8,644 nt of DNA, taken from the NCBI GenBank assembly GCA_035518875.1, contig DATIXD010000079.1, positions 1-8,644 of the forward strand. The letters run 5' to 3'. Under the pieces are notes generated by a model that was not told the origin of the DNA, ran no database searches, and saw only the letters and a list, made by a program, of their open reading frames with translations. The DNA is from DATIXD01 sp035518875 (GTDB lineage Bacteria; Pseudomonadota; Gammaproteobacteria; Methylococcales; Methylococcaceae). The position numbers and the translations under genes are program-made. This document shows positions 1-6,838 of this stretch, in pieces (positions within the stretch are counted from its first letter, which is position 1; each line of letters starts with the position of its first letter).

Positions 1-1196
1 AGATGTTGGATCGCCTCCCGGAGCAGGGTCCGTTTGCCGGCGTGTTCCGGCCAGATCGCCAAGGGTTCCACAGGCTGGAACGGATGGACGGGTACGGATG
101 CCTTCCGCATTTCGTCCGCGCTGACCATCCTCAAGACCTGCTGCGCAAAGCCGAGCCCCGCAAGGATTGCCCTGCACCACTCCATCTGGGTACGAAGCAA
201 TGTACGGGTCTTCTCGTTCATTCCACCGGTGTCAAGAAGCAGGACTTCGGCGGCTCCGAATGCCAGTGCCATGAGCCAGGTCTCCGCCCCGACCGCACCC
301 AATGCCTCAATTTCAAAAGGCAGTACATTGACTTGCAGGAGATCGCGGTGAACGCCGAGCCAGGCGCGACCCTTGGTGCCGTCGTGCAGCAGAAGCACGG
401 GCACCTTGCCGCCATGCTCAAAATAGGCGTCGAGCATGCGTTCGATACGCACCAACATGCGCTGTGGAGAGGGAAAATTGAAGCTGATCGCGCCCGTCGG
501 ACAGACTGTGGCACAGTCCCCGCAACCTTGGCACAGATAGGGGTTGACGGTAATCCGAGTCTCATCCTTGGTGATGGCCCAGGTCCCGCAGACGTCAAAG
601 CAACGGCGGCACGTTTCGACACCGCCGCTCCGATAGTCGCAAAGCCCCGGGTCAAAATGGTAATAGTTGGGTTTGTCGAACTCGCCTACCCAATGGGGCA
701 GTTGGGCAAGGGCCTCTTCGAGTTTTTCAGGGTTGGACAGGGCAGCGGCGAAATAGCCGATCGGGGGGTTCGGGCGCCTGGCGATGGGGGGCTCGAGCAG
801 GTCGAGCACCAAATCGAATCCGCTCTCGCAGAATGCGGCTCCAGGCGCCAAGTCTTCAAGGTCGGTATTTTGTGTCGCGGTCAACCGGAAGCTGCCGAGC
901 CATCCAAATATATCCATGCCGGAAAGCGAATTCAGCAAGCGCACCCCTTCGCCCGAGAGCTTGGCCGAAAGGTCAGGGCGGCTAGGTCCCGCCAGCGCCA
1001 CCGACACCTCGAGACTTGTCGGGAGGTTGTCTACAACGGCGTCAACCGCATCGTGGTTGCCGAGGACCAACAAACGTCCCCGAGATGAATAGCGGACCGT
1101 AGCGGCTGGTTTAACCGGATCATCCGCCAAAGAAGCCTCGGCAGCCTCTACCGGCGTCAGGCTGTCGACCAGATCAATGAGAAAAGAATCGTTCAT
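1..1196 (-). CDS. Large 4Fe-4S ferredoxin-like protein, formate-dehydrogenase-locus type (partial, C-terminus off the left edge)
   Basis: The minus strand reads open from an ATG at 1196 to the window edge, giving 398 complete codons. Two iron-sulfur motifs are visible. The first is an irregular set, C186, C196, C199 and C203 (CDYRSGGVETCRRCFDVC). The second is classical, C222, C225, C228 and C232 followed by Pro (CQGCGDCATVCP). This is the pattern of a protein binding two 4Fe-4S clusters. The N-terminal 180 residues lack cysteine motifs, and the region after residue 245 resembles the alpha/beta domain that follows the clusters in large ferredoxins encoded beside molybdenum formate dehydrogenases. 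I infer a cytoplasmic electron-transfer or accessory role. From memory that family is about 550-650 residues, so roughly a third is missing here. The start has only a weak GGGA upstream, but it is the first ATG in frame. A sigma70-like promoter lies about 140 bp upstream. The family call is solid; the physiological partner is inferred. Confidence 0.85.
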   Translation of the reverse strand, partial: MNDSFLIDLVDSLTPVEAAEASLADDPVKPAATVRYSSRGRLLVLGNHDAVDAVVDNLPTSLEVSVALAGPSRPDLSAKLSGEGVRLLNSLSGMDIFGWLGSFRLTATQNTDLEDLAPGAAFCESGFDLVLDLLEPPIARRPNPPIGYFAAALSNPEKLEEALAQLPHWVGEFDKPNYYHFDPGLCDYRSGGVETCRRCFDVCGTWAITKDETRITVNPYLCQGCGDCATVCPTGAISFNFPSPQRMLVRIERMLDAYFEHGGKVPVLLLHDGTKGRAWLGVHRDLLQVNVLPFEIEALGAVGAETWLMALAFGAAEVLLLDTGGMNEKTRTLLRTQMEWCRAILAGLGFAQQVLRMVSADEMRKASVPVHPFQPVEPLAIWPEHAGKRTLLREAIQH

Positions 1197-1226
1197 GGTT
1201 CATGCCGTCCCAATAGCATTGCGCTC

Positions 1227-1250
1227 GGATATTGGTACAAGCCGATATCC
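1227..1250. repeat. Inverted repeat in the leader of the ferredoxin gene (possible operator or hairpin)
   Basis: The arms ggatattgg (1227-1235) and ccgatatcc (1242-1250) are complementary at eight of nine positions, with a 6-base loop. The repeat lies about 30 bp upstream of the ferredoxin start, inside its predicted leader. It could be an operator half-site pair or a leader hairpin. There is no T-run, so it is not an intrinsic terminator. A separate 10-bp perfect palindrome, atgagctcat, lies at 1276-1285. Confidence 0.35.
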
Positions 1251-1339
1251 TACGGGGAAGCTACGAGTGCTCGCGATGAGCTCATGGAATCAGCGGGCGT
1301 CAAGCTTCCACTTTGCTCGCCAATAGTGCAACTGCCCGC

Positions 1340-1367
1340 ATTATACGCCGCGTGCTTGTCGTGCAAA
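1340..1367 (-). promoter_or_regulatory. Sigma70-like promoter for the ferredoxin gene
   Basis: Read on the minus strand, a perfect TATAAT (1345 down to 1340) is preceded at 16 bp by TTTGCA (1367-1362), which matches four of six bases of the -35 consensus. Transcription would start near 1333, giving an untranslated leader of about 137 bases that contains the inverted repeat at 1227-1250. It is the only convincing promoter-like site in the 305 bp between the amidohydrolase and ferredoxin genes, and suggests the ferredoxin gene is transcribed separately. The prediction rests on hexamer matches only. Confidence 0.5.
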
Positions 1368-1501
1368 TAGGGTAAAGCACGATCCATCAAAAGAAGTTTC
1401 CCGGCTCTCTTGACGCCGAAACAGACTGTGCGGCCGCTCCGATCCATGGGCGCTCGTTAGTGTCGTTTCATTCCTCGTCTGAGCGTAGGGGGCTTGGACC
1501 T

Positions 1502-2926
1502 CTACTTCGCTTTGACCAGTTCTTCGGGATCGAGCACGACACCGCCCTTCACCACGCGGTAGATGCAGCGCAAGTGGGTGATATCGTTCAGCGGGTCGGC
1601 ATTGAGCAGCAATAGATCGGCAAGCTTGCCGTTTTCAATGGTTCCCAGTTCGGATTCGCGTCCCATGACCCGGGCGCCTCCCCGCGTCGCGGCGGTCAAG
1701 ATCTCCTGCGGCGACAGACCGGCTTCGGCCATCAGCTCGAATTCTCGGTGCAGCGCAGGCCCGTGGAGGGTGCCGATATTGCCGGCATCGGTGCCGGCCG
1801 CGATAGTCACGCCGCTTTGTTGCAGACGTTTTAAATTCGAGAACATGATCTTTTGGCTGGGCCACACCACCGACCAGCGCGCCCAAAACGGAGTTTTCCA
1901 GGCAGGCAGCCGGGCCAGATCGGCGAATGTCGCGATGACCTCCCGATTCCCCAGGCGATGCTCGATGTCCGTCAGTTGCACCGTCTGCCCCAAGACCTCC
2001 CGGTACCCTTCGTTGACCACCAGAGTCGTGACGTACACAACTTTCCGGTCTTTCAGCAGCCTGATGAAGTCATCGTCCACTTTCCTGTCATCGACGCTGT
2101 GGGCCAGAATGTCCGCACCCGCCAGTACCGCCGCCCGGGCGACTTCAAGTTGGGTGGCATGGACTGCGACGCGTACATCGCCCGCATGGCTCTCCTCGAT
2201 CGCAGCCCTGACCAATTCCGTTTGCGTTGCCAAATCCTGACCCGAGCGGGGAATGAACCAGATCTTGATGAGATCGGGCCGATAAGCCAATTCCCGCTGG
2301 ACTACCGCGCGCGCCTCCTTCGCCGAGTTCACCTCGATCAGCGGTGGGTCGTCGGTTTTCAGCTCGGAAGGCATGTAGGTGGCAATCAAAGGACCCGCCA
2401 CCGCCACCCGTGGCGCGACGAGCATCCGTCGGGCCAGATCGCGCACCTGGAAGTTCCAGAACGGACCTCCGAAGTCGATAACGGAAGTTACCCCGCTGGC
2501 CAAGTAGCGGGCGAACGTGTCCGGCAGATGCTGTTTGATCCAGGCGATCTCATCCGGATAGGGACGCATGTGCCGCAGATCGATGATGTCCGGACGGGTG
2601 TAAAGACCGCCTGATTGGAAGAAATGCACGTGGGCATCGATCAAGCCCGGAACGATCCACTTGCCGCGGGCATCGATCACGCGGGCGTTGGTGGGGATAC
2701 TCACCCCATTTTGGCCGCCCACCGCGGCAATGTGCTCGCCTTTAAGCAGAACGACCGCGTCGGCGCGGGGCGCACTACCCGTGCCGTCGATCACGGTGGC
2801 CCCGACAAGAGCCGTTATTTCTGTGGAGTTGTCTTCGGCGGCGAGAACCGAAAATGGCAAAAGCGCGATCAGCATGAGTGCAAATCGTGTCATCAAGCCA
2901 AGTGATGCTGTACAGACCGATTTCAT
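1502..2926 (-). CDS. Exported metal-dependent amidohydrolase (imidazolonepropionase/prolidase-like)
   Basis: From the ATG at 2926 this is a 474-residue protein. It begins with a Sec-type signal peptide: a basic start, a hydrophobic core FALMLIALLPFSVLA, and likely cleavage just before AEDN, with no lipobox cysteine. That places it in the periplasm. The amidohydrolase (TIM-barrel) metal site is complete: H99 and H101 in DAHVHF, K221 in DLIKIW (the usual carboxylated lysine of this subgroup), H256 in VAVHATQ, H276 in ILAHSVDD, and D380 in AAGTDAGN. The C-terminal GTIENGKLADLLLL strand pair is also typical. Relatives hydrolyse dipeptides, N-acyl amino acids or cyclic amides; the substrate cannot be read from sequence. 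The frame stays open up to 3139, but that part has no family similarity and lies inside the divergent gene. A second possible start at 2893 gives a shorter signal peptide (463 residues). It is transcribed away from the three-gene group to its right. Confidence 0.88.
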   Translation of the reverse strand: MKSVCTASLGLMTRFALMLIALLPFSVLAAEDNSTEITALVGATVIDGTGSAPRADAVVLLKGEHIAAVGGQNGVSIPTNARVIDARGKWIVPGLIDAHVHFFQSGGLYTRPDIIDLRHMRPYPDEIAWIKQHLPDTFARYLASGVTSVIDFGGPFWNFQVRDLARRMLVAPRVAVAGPLIATYMPSELKTDDPPLIEVNSAKEARAVVQRELAYRPDLIKIWFIPRSGQDLATQTELVRAAIEESHAGDVRVAVHATQLEVARAAVLAGADILAHSVDDRKVDDDFIRLLKDRKVVYVTTLVVNEGYREVLGQTVQLTDIEHRLGNREVIATFADLARLPAWKTPFWARWSVVWPSQKIMFSNLKRLQQSGVTIAAGTDAGNIGTLHGPALHREFELMAEAGLSPQEILTAATRGGARVMGRESELGTIENGKLADLLLLNADPLNDITHLRCIYRVVKGGVVLDPEELVKAK

Positions 2927-2997
2927 TCTTGAAAAATTCTCGGGGAAGAGGAAGATGGGGCAACCCTTGCGGAAAGAAGTTATCACAATGGGGTCGA
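2927..2997. promoter_or_regulatory. Short divergent intergenic region
   Basis: Only about 71 bp separate the likely starts of the minus-strand amidohydrolase and the plus-strand nitroreductase-like gene. The promoters must therefore lie here or reach into the 5' ends of both genes. A TTGAAA at 2929-2934 could be a plus-strand -35 element, but no good -10 follows at the right distance. I cannot assign a promoter with confidence. Such tight divergent spacing often means shared regulation. Confidence 0.3.
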
Positions 2998-4404
2998 ATG
3001 AGGATGAACATCCACAACGATGGTCAAGGTTTGCTGGAACGGCTTTGGCGGTATCCGTTGATGGAGGCCATCTTGCACCGCCGCTCGCGACGCTTCGGCT
3101 TGGGCATGAAACTGGAAGGCGGGCCGCTGGCCTATGCAAGCCGGCATGAGCCTCAGCCTCTGAGCCTTCTGGAAGAAGCGATCCTGGCCTTCGCCGCGGC
3201 GGGCCTGAGCGGATTCTGCTTGGGGGAGCTACCCTATGCGCCCGGAAACCGCCCGGAGTCCGGCGGCGGCAACATCATGGTGAGCCTGGTCGGGCGCACC
3301 ATCGCCAGCGCCGATGCGGTGCATGGCACCGCCTTGTTGATGCTGAACGATAAAGGCAGCTATTTGATCAGAGGGCCGCAAGGCCTGCCCGCGTCCGAAC
3401 TCTCCGCGCTCAACGAGTTGGCGCAGAGTCGGCAGATCGAAGCGCTGTTCCAGCGGATGCGGGTTCGCTTACACGATCGCCGTGTGGAGATTCCCAGGGA
3501 AGTTCCCAATATGCCGCCGTTCAACAAGTGGTCTGCCAATGTATCCGGCAGCACCTATTTCCTGCCGGTGTCGGACTTGAGCGCGCTGTATATCAACCTC
3601 CTGTTGGCCTGTTTCAGCGAGGAGATCGGCTATTTCATACTAGACGAGCGCAATGCCTGGAAACCGGCGGGGATCGGTCGATTCGCGCGTTCCAAGGGCA
3701 AGCATCTCCATGACGATCCGGATAAGGGGCGGGTGCTGACGATCCAGCATCTCGAGTCCCTGCTCATCGAGTGTCTCATGGCGGAGCAAGCCTTCATGGC
3801 GCACAACCTGTCCTTGCTCGAACAGGCGATGGGCTTGGGCGGGTTCACTCATTTTGCCGGGCTCGACCTGAGTTGGTTTGAGGCCTTGGGATTTCGTATG
3901 GGCGAGCAAACGCTGGCAAAAATGATGGGCGCCGGCAGGCTCATGACGGCTGTCCTGAACCTGCTCGGGAAAAATAAGCCGGTTCCCGTGCCATTGGGTT
4001 TGGAGCTGGCAGGGGAGGTTCTACTCAAGCCCTACTGCCCGCCTTACCATGCCTCGATGGAAAAGGCGGTCTTGGCTTTCATCGATGCCAAGTTTTCCGC
4101 ACAATGCGGCAGCCTCAAGGCCAGCTCTTCCCCCAACGCCTGGAAAGAGTCGGAAGCGGTCAAGGCCGGCATTCCGGCCTATTCCGAGGCCGCCGTCGCA
4201 GCGACCATCGCTTACTGCGAATATGTCCATGCCCGATACGGCCGATTCCCGGCTCATTTCGGGCCGTACCGGATCACGCTCGCGCATCAGGCCCATCATT
4301 TGGATCTGGAGTTTTACGACCGCTTCTTTGCGCCCGGCGCCTATACGCAGACGCAAGAACAGCACGCCGCTGTGTGGCACGGGAGCAACGAAAACCAAGC
4401 TTGA
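2998..4404 (+). CDS. Long nitroreductase-like (FMN-fold) protein, function unknown
   Basis: This encodes 468 residues from the ATG at 2998; an ATG two codons later (3004) is equally possible. Both have only modest ribosome sites (GGGG at 2990-2993). Near the N-terminus, EAILHRRSRRF (23-33) followed by PLSLLEEAILAFAAAGLSG (54-72) resembles the start of the nitroreductase family, where the Arg/Ser positions contact FMN phosphate. At 262-282 a segment EQAFMAHNLSLLEQAMGLGG-like recalls the conserved 'N-L-x-L-x-A-x-x-x-G-L-G' helix of that fold. The protein is about twice the usual ~200-residue length. It has a middle region with NKWSANVSGSTYFLPVSD (176-193) and DERNAWKPAGIGRFARSKG (216-234), and a His-rich C-terminal segment AHQAHHLDLEFYDRFF (429-444). 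No signal peptide or membrane span is evident. It is the first gene of a tight plus-strand group, 25 bp before the acetoacetate-decarboxylase-like gene. A flavin-dependent redox role is inferred; the family assignment is remote. Confidence 0.65.
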   Translation: MRMNIHNDGQGLLERLWRYPLMEAILHRRSRRFGLGMKLEGGPLAYASRHEPQPLSLLEEAILAFAAAGLSGFCLGELPYAPGNRPESGGGNIMVSLVGRTIASADAVHGTALLMLNDKGSYLIRGPQGLPASELSALNELAQSRQIEALFQRMRVRLHDRRVEIPREVPNMPPFNKWSANVSGSTYFLPVSDLSALYINLLLACFSEEIGYFILDERNAWKPAGIGRFARSKGKHLHDDPDKGRVLTIQHLESLLIECLMAEQAFMAHNLSLLEQAMGLGGFTHFAGLDLSWFEALGFRMGEQTLAKMMGAGRLMTAVLNLLGKNKPVPVPLGLELAGEVLLKPYCPPYHASMEKAVLAFIDAKFSAQCGSLKASSSPNAWKESEAVKAGIPAYSEAAVAATIAYCEYVHARYGRFPAHFGPYRITLAHQAHHLDLEFYDRFFAPGAYTQTQEQHAAVWHGSNENQA

Positions 4405-4416
4405 CCCCGAACATTC

Positions 4417-4424
4417 AAAGGAGG
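4417..4424 (+). promoter_or_regulatory. Strong Shine-Dalgarno site for the ADC-like gene
   Basis: The sequence AAAGGAGG lies 5 bases before the ATG at 4430. It fixes that start although the reading frame stays open far upstream inside the preceding gene. It is the strongest ribosome site in the window. Confidence 0.85.
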
Positions 4425-4429
4425 CATCC

Positions 4430-5194
4430 ATGACCAAATCAACTGAAAGGCCCATGCAATCGGCGCTTGAGGCAGGGGAAGCCAAGTTGCCCCTGCTGTT
4501 TCAGGAGTTCTCGGCGATGATGGCGTTCTTCCCCGTGCCGATCGCCAGCCTGCAGGCCCTTGTCCCCGATCGCCGCCTGAAATTGGTCCCTTTCAGACCA
4601 GGCTTCAGCGTCGTGGGGATTGCCTGCCTGCAATATGAAAAATGCGACCTTGGACCCTACAACGAGGTCGGCGTCTTTTTTCCGGTTCGCTTCCGGCCGA
4701 AGCTGAACCTGCCATTGATCCCGCTGCTTTTCGAAGAGTCATTCAAGGACATGGGAGCCTATATCCACCGGCTGCCGGTCACCACACAGGCGGCTTTGGA
4801 TGCCGGGAAAAAATTTTGGGGATATCCCAAATTCATCGCCGATATCGAATTTACCGAAACCTCCGGTTGGAAAACCTGTCGCTGGACGGAAGGGAATCAA
4901 CTCGTCCTCGAGCTTTCGACCCAAATCTTGAAGCCTGGCCCCGTGCGTCGGCGTGTGATCAGAACGTTCTCCGTGTTGGAGGGCCAATTATTGGCGACCA
5001 CGTTTGAAGAAGAGGGGTCGTTGCAGGCTACCCGAAAGCCCGACGCCGCCAGGCTGAGCTTCGGCAGCCATCCCCATGCCGAGGAGATCAAGGCCTGGAA
5101 GCTTCAACCTAGGGCGATCGAAACGCGTTTCTTCACGCAGGTACAAGGTCGGCTGAATGCGGCTCACAGCGCCGAGCCGGTGCTCGCGCCCTGA
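4430..5194 (+). CDS. Acetoacetate-decarboxylase-like protein
   Basis: This 254-residue protein has the length and order of the acetoacetate decarboxylase (ADC) superfamily. An N-terminal FFPVPIASLQALVP (33-46) leads into LGPYNEVGVFFPV (74-86), which carries the E79 equivalent of the family's active-site glutamate region. The hallmark FWGYPKFIADIEF follows at 129-141. K134 in GYPK matches the Schiff-base lysine of true ADCs. The next residue is Phe, whereas the clostridial enzyme has a second lysine that lowers the pKa of the first. So the fold and probable Schiff-base chemistry are kept, but true acetoacetate decarboxylation is not assured; relatives include aldolase-dehydratases of secondary metabolism. 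It is cytoplasmic, with no signal peptide. The start is set by a strong ribosome site. It lies 25 bp after the nitroreductase-like gene and 30 bp before the radical SAM gene, so co-transcription is likely. Confidence 0.85.
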   Translation: MTKSTERPMQSALEAGEAKLPLLFQEFSAMMAFFPVPIASLQALVPDRRLKLVPFRPGFSVVGIACLQYEKCDLGPYNEVGVFFPVRFRPKLNLPLIPLLFEESFKDMGAYIHRLPVTTQAALDAGKKFWGYPKFIADIEFTETSGWKTCRWTEGNQLVLELSTQILKPGPVRRRVIRTFSVLEGQLLATTFEEEGSLQATRKPDAARLSFGSHPHAEEIKAWKLQPRAIETRFFTQVQGRLNAAHSAEPVLAP

Positions 5195-5224
5195 CCGCTG
5201 CGGCAAAACCTGAACGATCCGACG

Positions 5225-6838
5225 ATGAAATCCGCCGCTAATTTTCGCCGCATCTTGCTGGTCTATCCGGAGTTCGAGCCGACCTATTGGGGAATGCAGT
5301 ATTTTCTTCCCATGGTCGGGAAAAAAGCACTGATGCCTCCACTGGGGTTAATCACCATCGCAGCCTTGACCCCGCCGGGTTACGAATTCCGATTGGTGGA
5401 CCTGAATTGTCAGATTCTGTCGGACGATGACATCGATTGGGCCGATATGGTTTGTTTCTCGGCCATGCTGTTCCAAAAGCAAACCCTTTTCAGAGCCGCC
5501 AGACGTTGTAAGGATGCCGGCAAGCTGGTGGTATTCGGGGGGCCATACCCAACGGCTTGTCCGCAGGAATGCGAATCCCAGTGCGACGTTCTAGTTCTCA
5601 ATGAGGGCGAAATCACTTGGCCGGCATTTATTTCCGATCTCGAGCAAACTGGTGGCTACAAAACTGTCTATTCCAGCGCTGCAAAACCCGATTTGGTCAA
5701 CACACCTGTTCCGCGCGTCGATCTTTTGAAGATTGAGGATTATTTGATCGTACCGGTACAGTTCTCCAGGGGCTGCCCGTATCTATGCGAGTTTTGCGAC
5801 ATCATCGTCATGTTCGGGCGAAAGCCCAGGACCAAAACGCCCGAACAAATGATTGCGGAACTTGAAGCCATCTACGCTACGGGATACCGTGGCACGGTAT
5901 TTATCGTCGATGACAATTTCATAGGAAACAAAAAGGCGGTCAAGAGTCTATTGCCTCACGTCGCGGCCTGGAATAGAGAAAGGGACTATCCATTTGTTTA
6001 TGGCACGGAAGCCAGCATCGATTTGGCGGACGATGCTGACCTGTTGCAGTTGATGGTTGACGCGAATTTTGCCTGGGTATTCATCGGACTGGAGTCGCCG
6101 GACCCGGAAAGCCTCAAGGAAGCCAGGAAGACTCAAAACCTCCGGGCGCCGCTGCTGGATAGCGTTAGGACGATCCAGGGTTACGGCTTGACGGTTTACG
6201 GCGGGTTTATCATCGGTTTTGACCATGACGATGAGACCATCTTCGATCGACAAATCGAATTCATATCCGAGACGGCCATTCCTTTTGCCATGATCGGTCC
6301 TTTGGACGCTTTGCCGGGCACGCCCTTGCATGCCCGCATGCAAAGGGAAGGGCGTTTACTCACATACCGGGAAGGCGATGAGGATCGGTTGATTGGAGGC
6401 TACCGTTATACCAATATCAAAACGCTCCTGCCTCCAAAAACATTTTTCGAAGGTTACCGAAAAATGTTGAATGCCCTCTATTCACCCAGGGCTTACTTTG
6501 ATCGCTTGACCGGTACCTTTTCCAGATTGCCTGCTGGTAATTATCTTCACAGGCCCAAAAATGTGAAACGGCGGTTGCCCGTCACTGAATCGTTGGCGCG
6601 TATGGTTGCCGCTCTGAGACAACTTCCCTGGAGTTATCTGCGAGAGTTCTTGCGCTTTGCATGGAGAACTTATAAAGACCGCCCTGACCAATTCATAAGA
6701 GTTTTACCCTATGCCATGCTAGGCGTTCATTATTACCGCTTCACCTTTGAAAACATCGTCCCGGACCTAAGCAAGTTGATCGATAGATTATCGATAGAAG
6801 ATCGTGGTAATGGGCGTCGCAGTGATGCGTTGCATTAA
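5225..6838 (+). CDS. B12-binding radical SAM protein, DUF4070 type (HpnP/HpnR-like superfamily)
   Basis: This encodes 537 residues. An N-terminal cobalamin-binding-type Rossmann domain (about 8-145) begins ILLVYPEFEPTYW and continues with GKKALMPPLGLITIAAL and FGGPYPT. No DxHxxG cobalamin-ligand motif is seen, as in many class B radical SAM methylases. The radical SAM core follows, with the 4Fe-4S ligands C184, C188 and C191 in CPYLCEFC, then DIIVMFGRKPRTKTPEQ and VFIVDDNFIGNKKAVKSLL. GFIIGFDHDDETIF (327-340) and GPLDALPGTPLHARM (358-372) are further core landmarks. The C-terminal ~150 residues fit the DUF4070 tail. Relatives include hopanoid methylases and many uncharacterised enzymes of lipid and natural-product tailoring, so I infer radical methylation or rearrangement on an unknown substrate. 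The start has a poor ribosome site but is required for the B12 domain. Several stretches are more AT-rich than the neighbours. It is the last gene of the three-gene group. Confidence 0.87.
   Translation: MKSAANFRRILLVYPEFEPTYWGMQYFLPMVGKKALMPPLGLITIAALTPPGYEFRLVDLNCQILSDDDIDWADMVCFSAMLFQKQTLFRAARRCKDAGKLVVFGGPYPTACPQECESQCDVLVLNEGEITWPAFISDLEQTGGYKTVYSSAAKPDLVNTPVPRVDLLKIEDYLIVPVQFSRGCPYLCEFCDIIVMFGRKPRTKTPEQMIAELEAIYATGYRGTVFIVDDNFIGNKKAVKSLLPHVAAWNRERDYPFVYGTEASIDLADDADLLQLMVDANFAWVFIGLESPDPESLKEARKTQNLRAPLLDSVRTIQGYGLTVYGGFIIGFDHDDETIFDRQIEFISETAIPFAMIGPLDALPGTPLHARMQREGRLLTYREGDEDRLIGGYRYTNIKTLLPPKTFFEGYRKMLNALYSPRAYFDRLTGTFSRLPAGNYLHRPKNVKRRLPVTESLARMVAALRQLPWSYLREFLRFAWRTYKDRPDQFIRVLPYAMLGVHYYRFTFENIVPDLSKLIDRLSIEDRGNGRRSDALH

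Larger units (their letters stand above)
1197..1501. other. 305 bp intergenic region between two minus-strand genes
   Basis: This stretch holds the promoter-like site at 1340-1367, the inverted repeat at 1227-1250 and a short palindrome at 1276-1285. I see no credible gene in it. A 65-codon minus-strand frame (1250-1447) overlaps the promoter and has no good ribosome site or recognisable motif. I see no clear intrinsic terminator downstream of the amidohydrolase. A weak hairpin overlaps its stop codon (around 1485-1504), without a U-run. Confidence 0.6.

Noticed and set aside
3..1088. Long plus-strand open frame of 361 codons
   Set aside because: It lies antisense to the ferredoxin gene, whose two cysteine-cluster motifs are unmistakable. 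The plus-strand translation has no recognisable domain.
1250..1447. 65-codon minus-strand frame in the 305 bp gap
   Set aside because: It has no good ribosome site or recognisable motif, and it overlaps the predicted promoter.
2927..3139. 71-residue N-terminal extension of the amidohydrolase frame
   Set aside because: It lies before the signal peptide, has no family similarity and overlaps the 5' end of the divergent nitroreductase-like gene.
5225..6838. Naming the radical SAM gene hpnP or hpnR
   Set aside because: Similarity is at superfamily level only and no hopanoid genes are adjacent, so a specific symbol is not supported.
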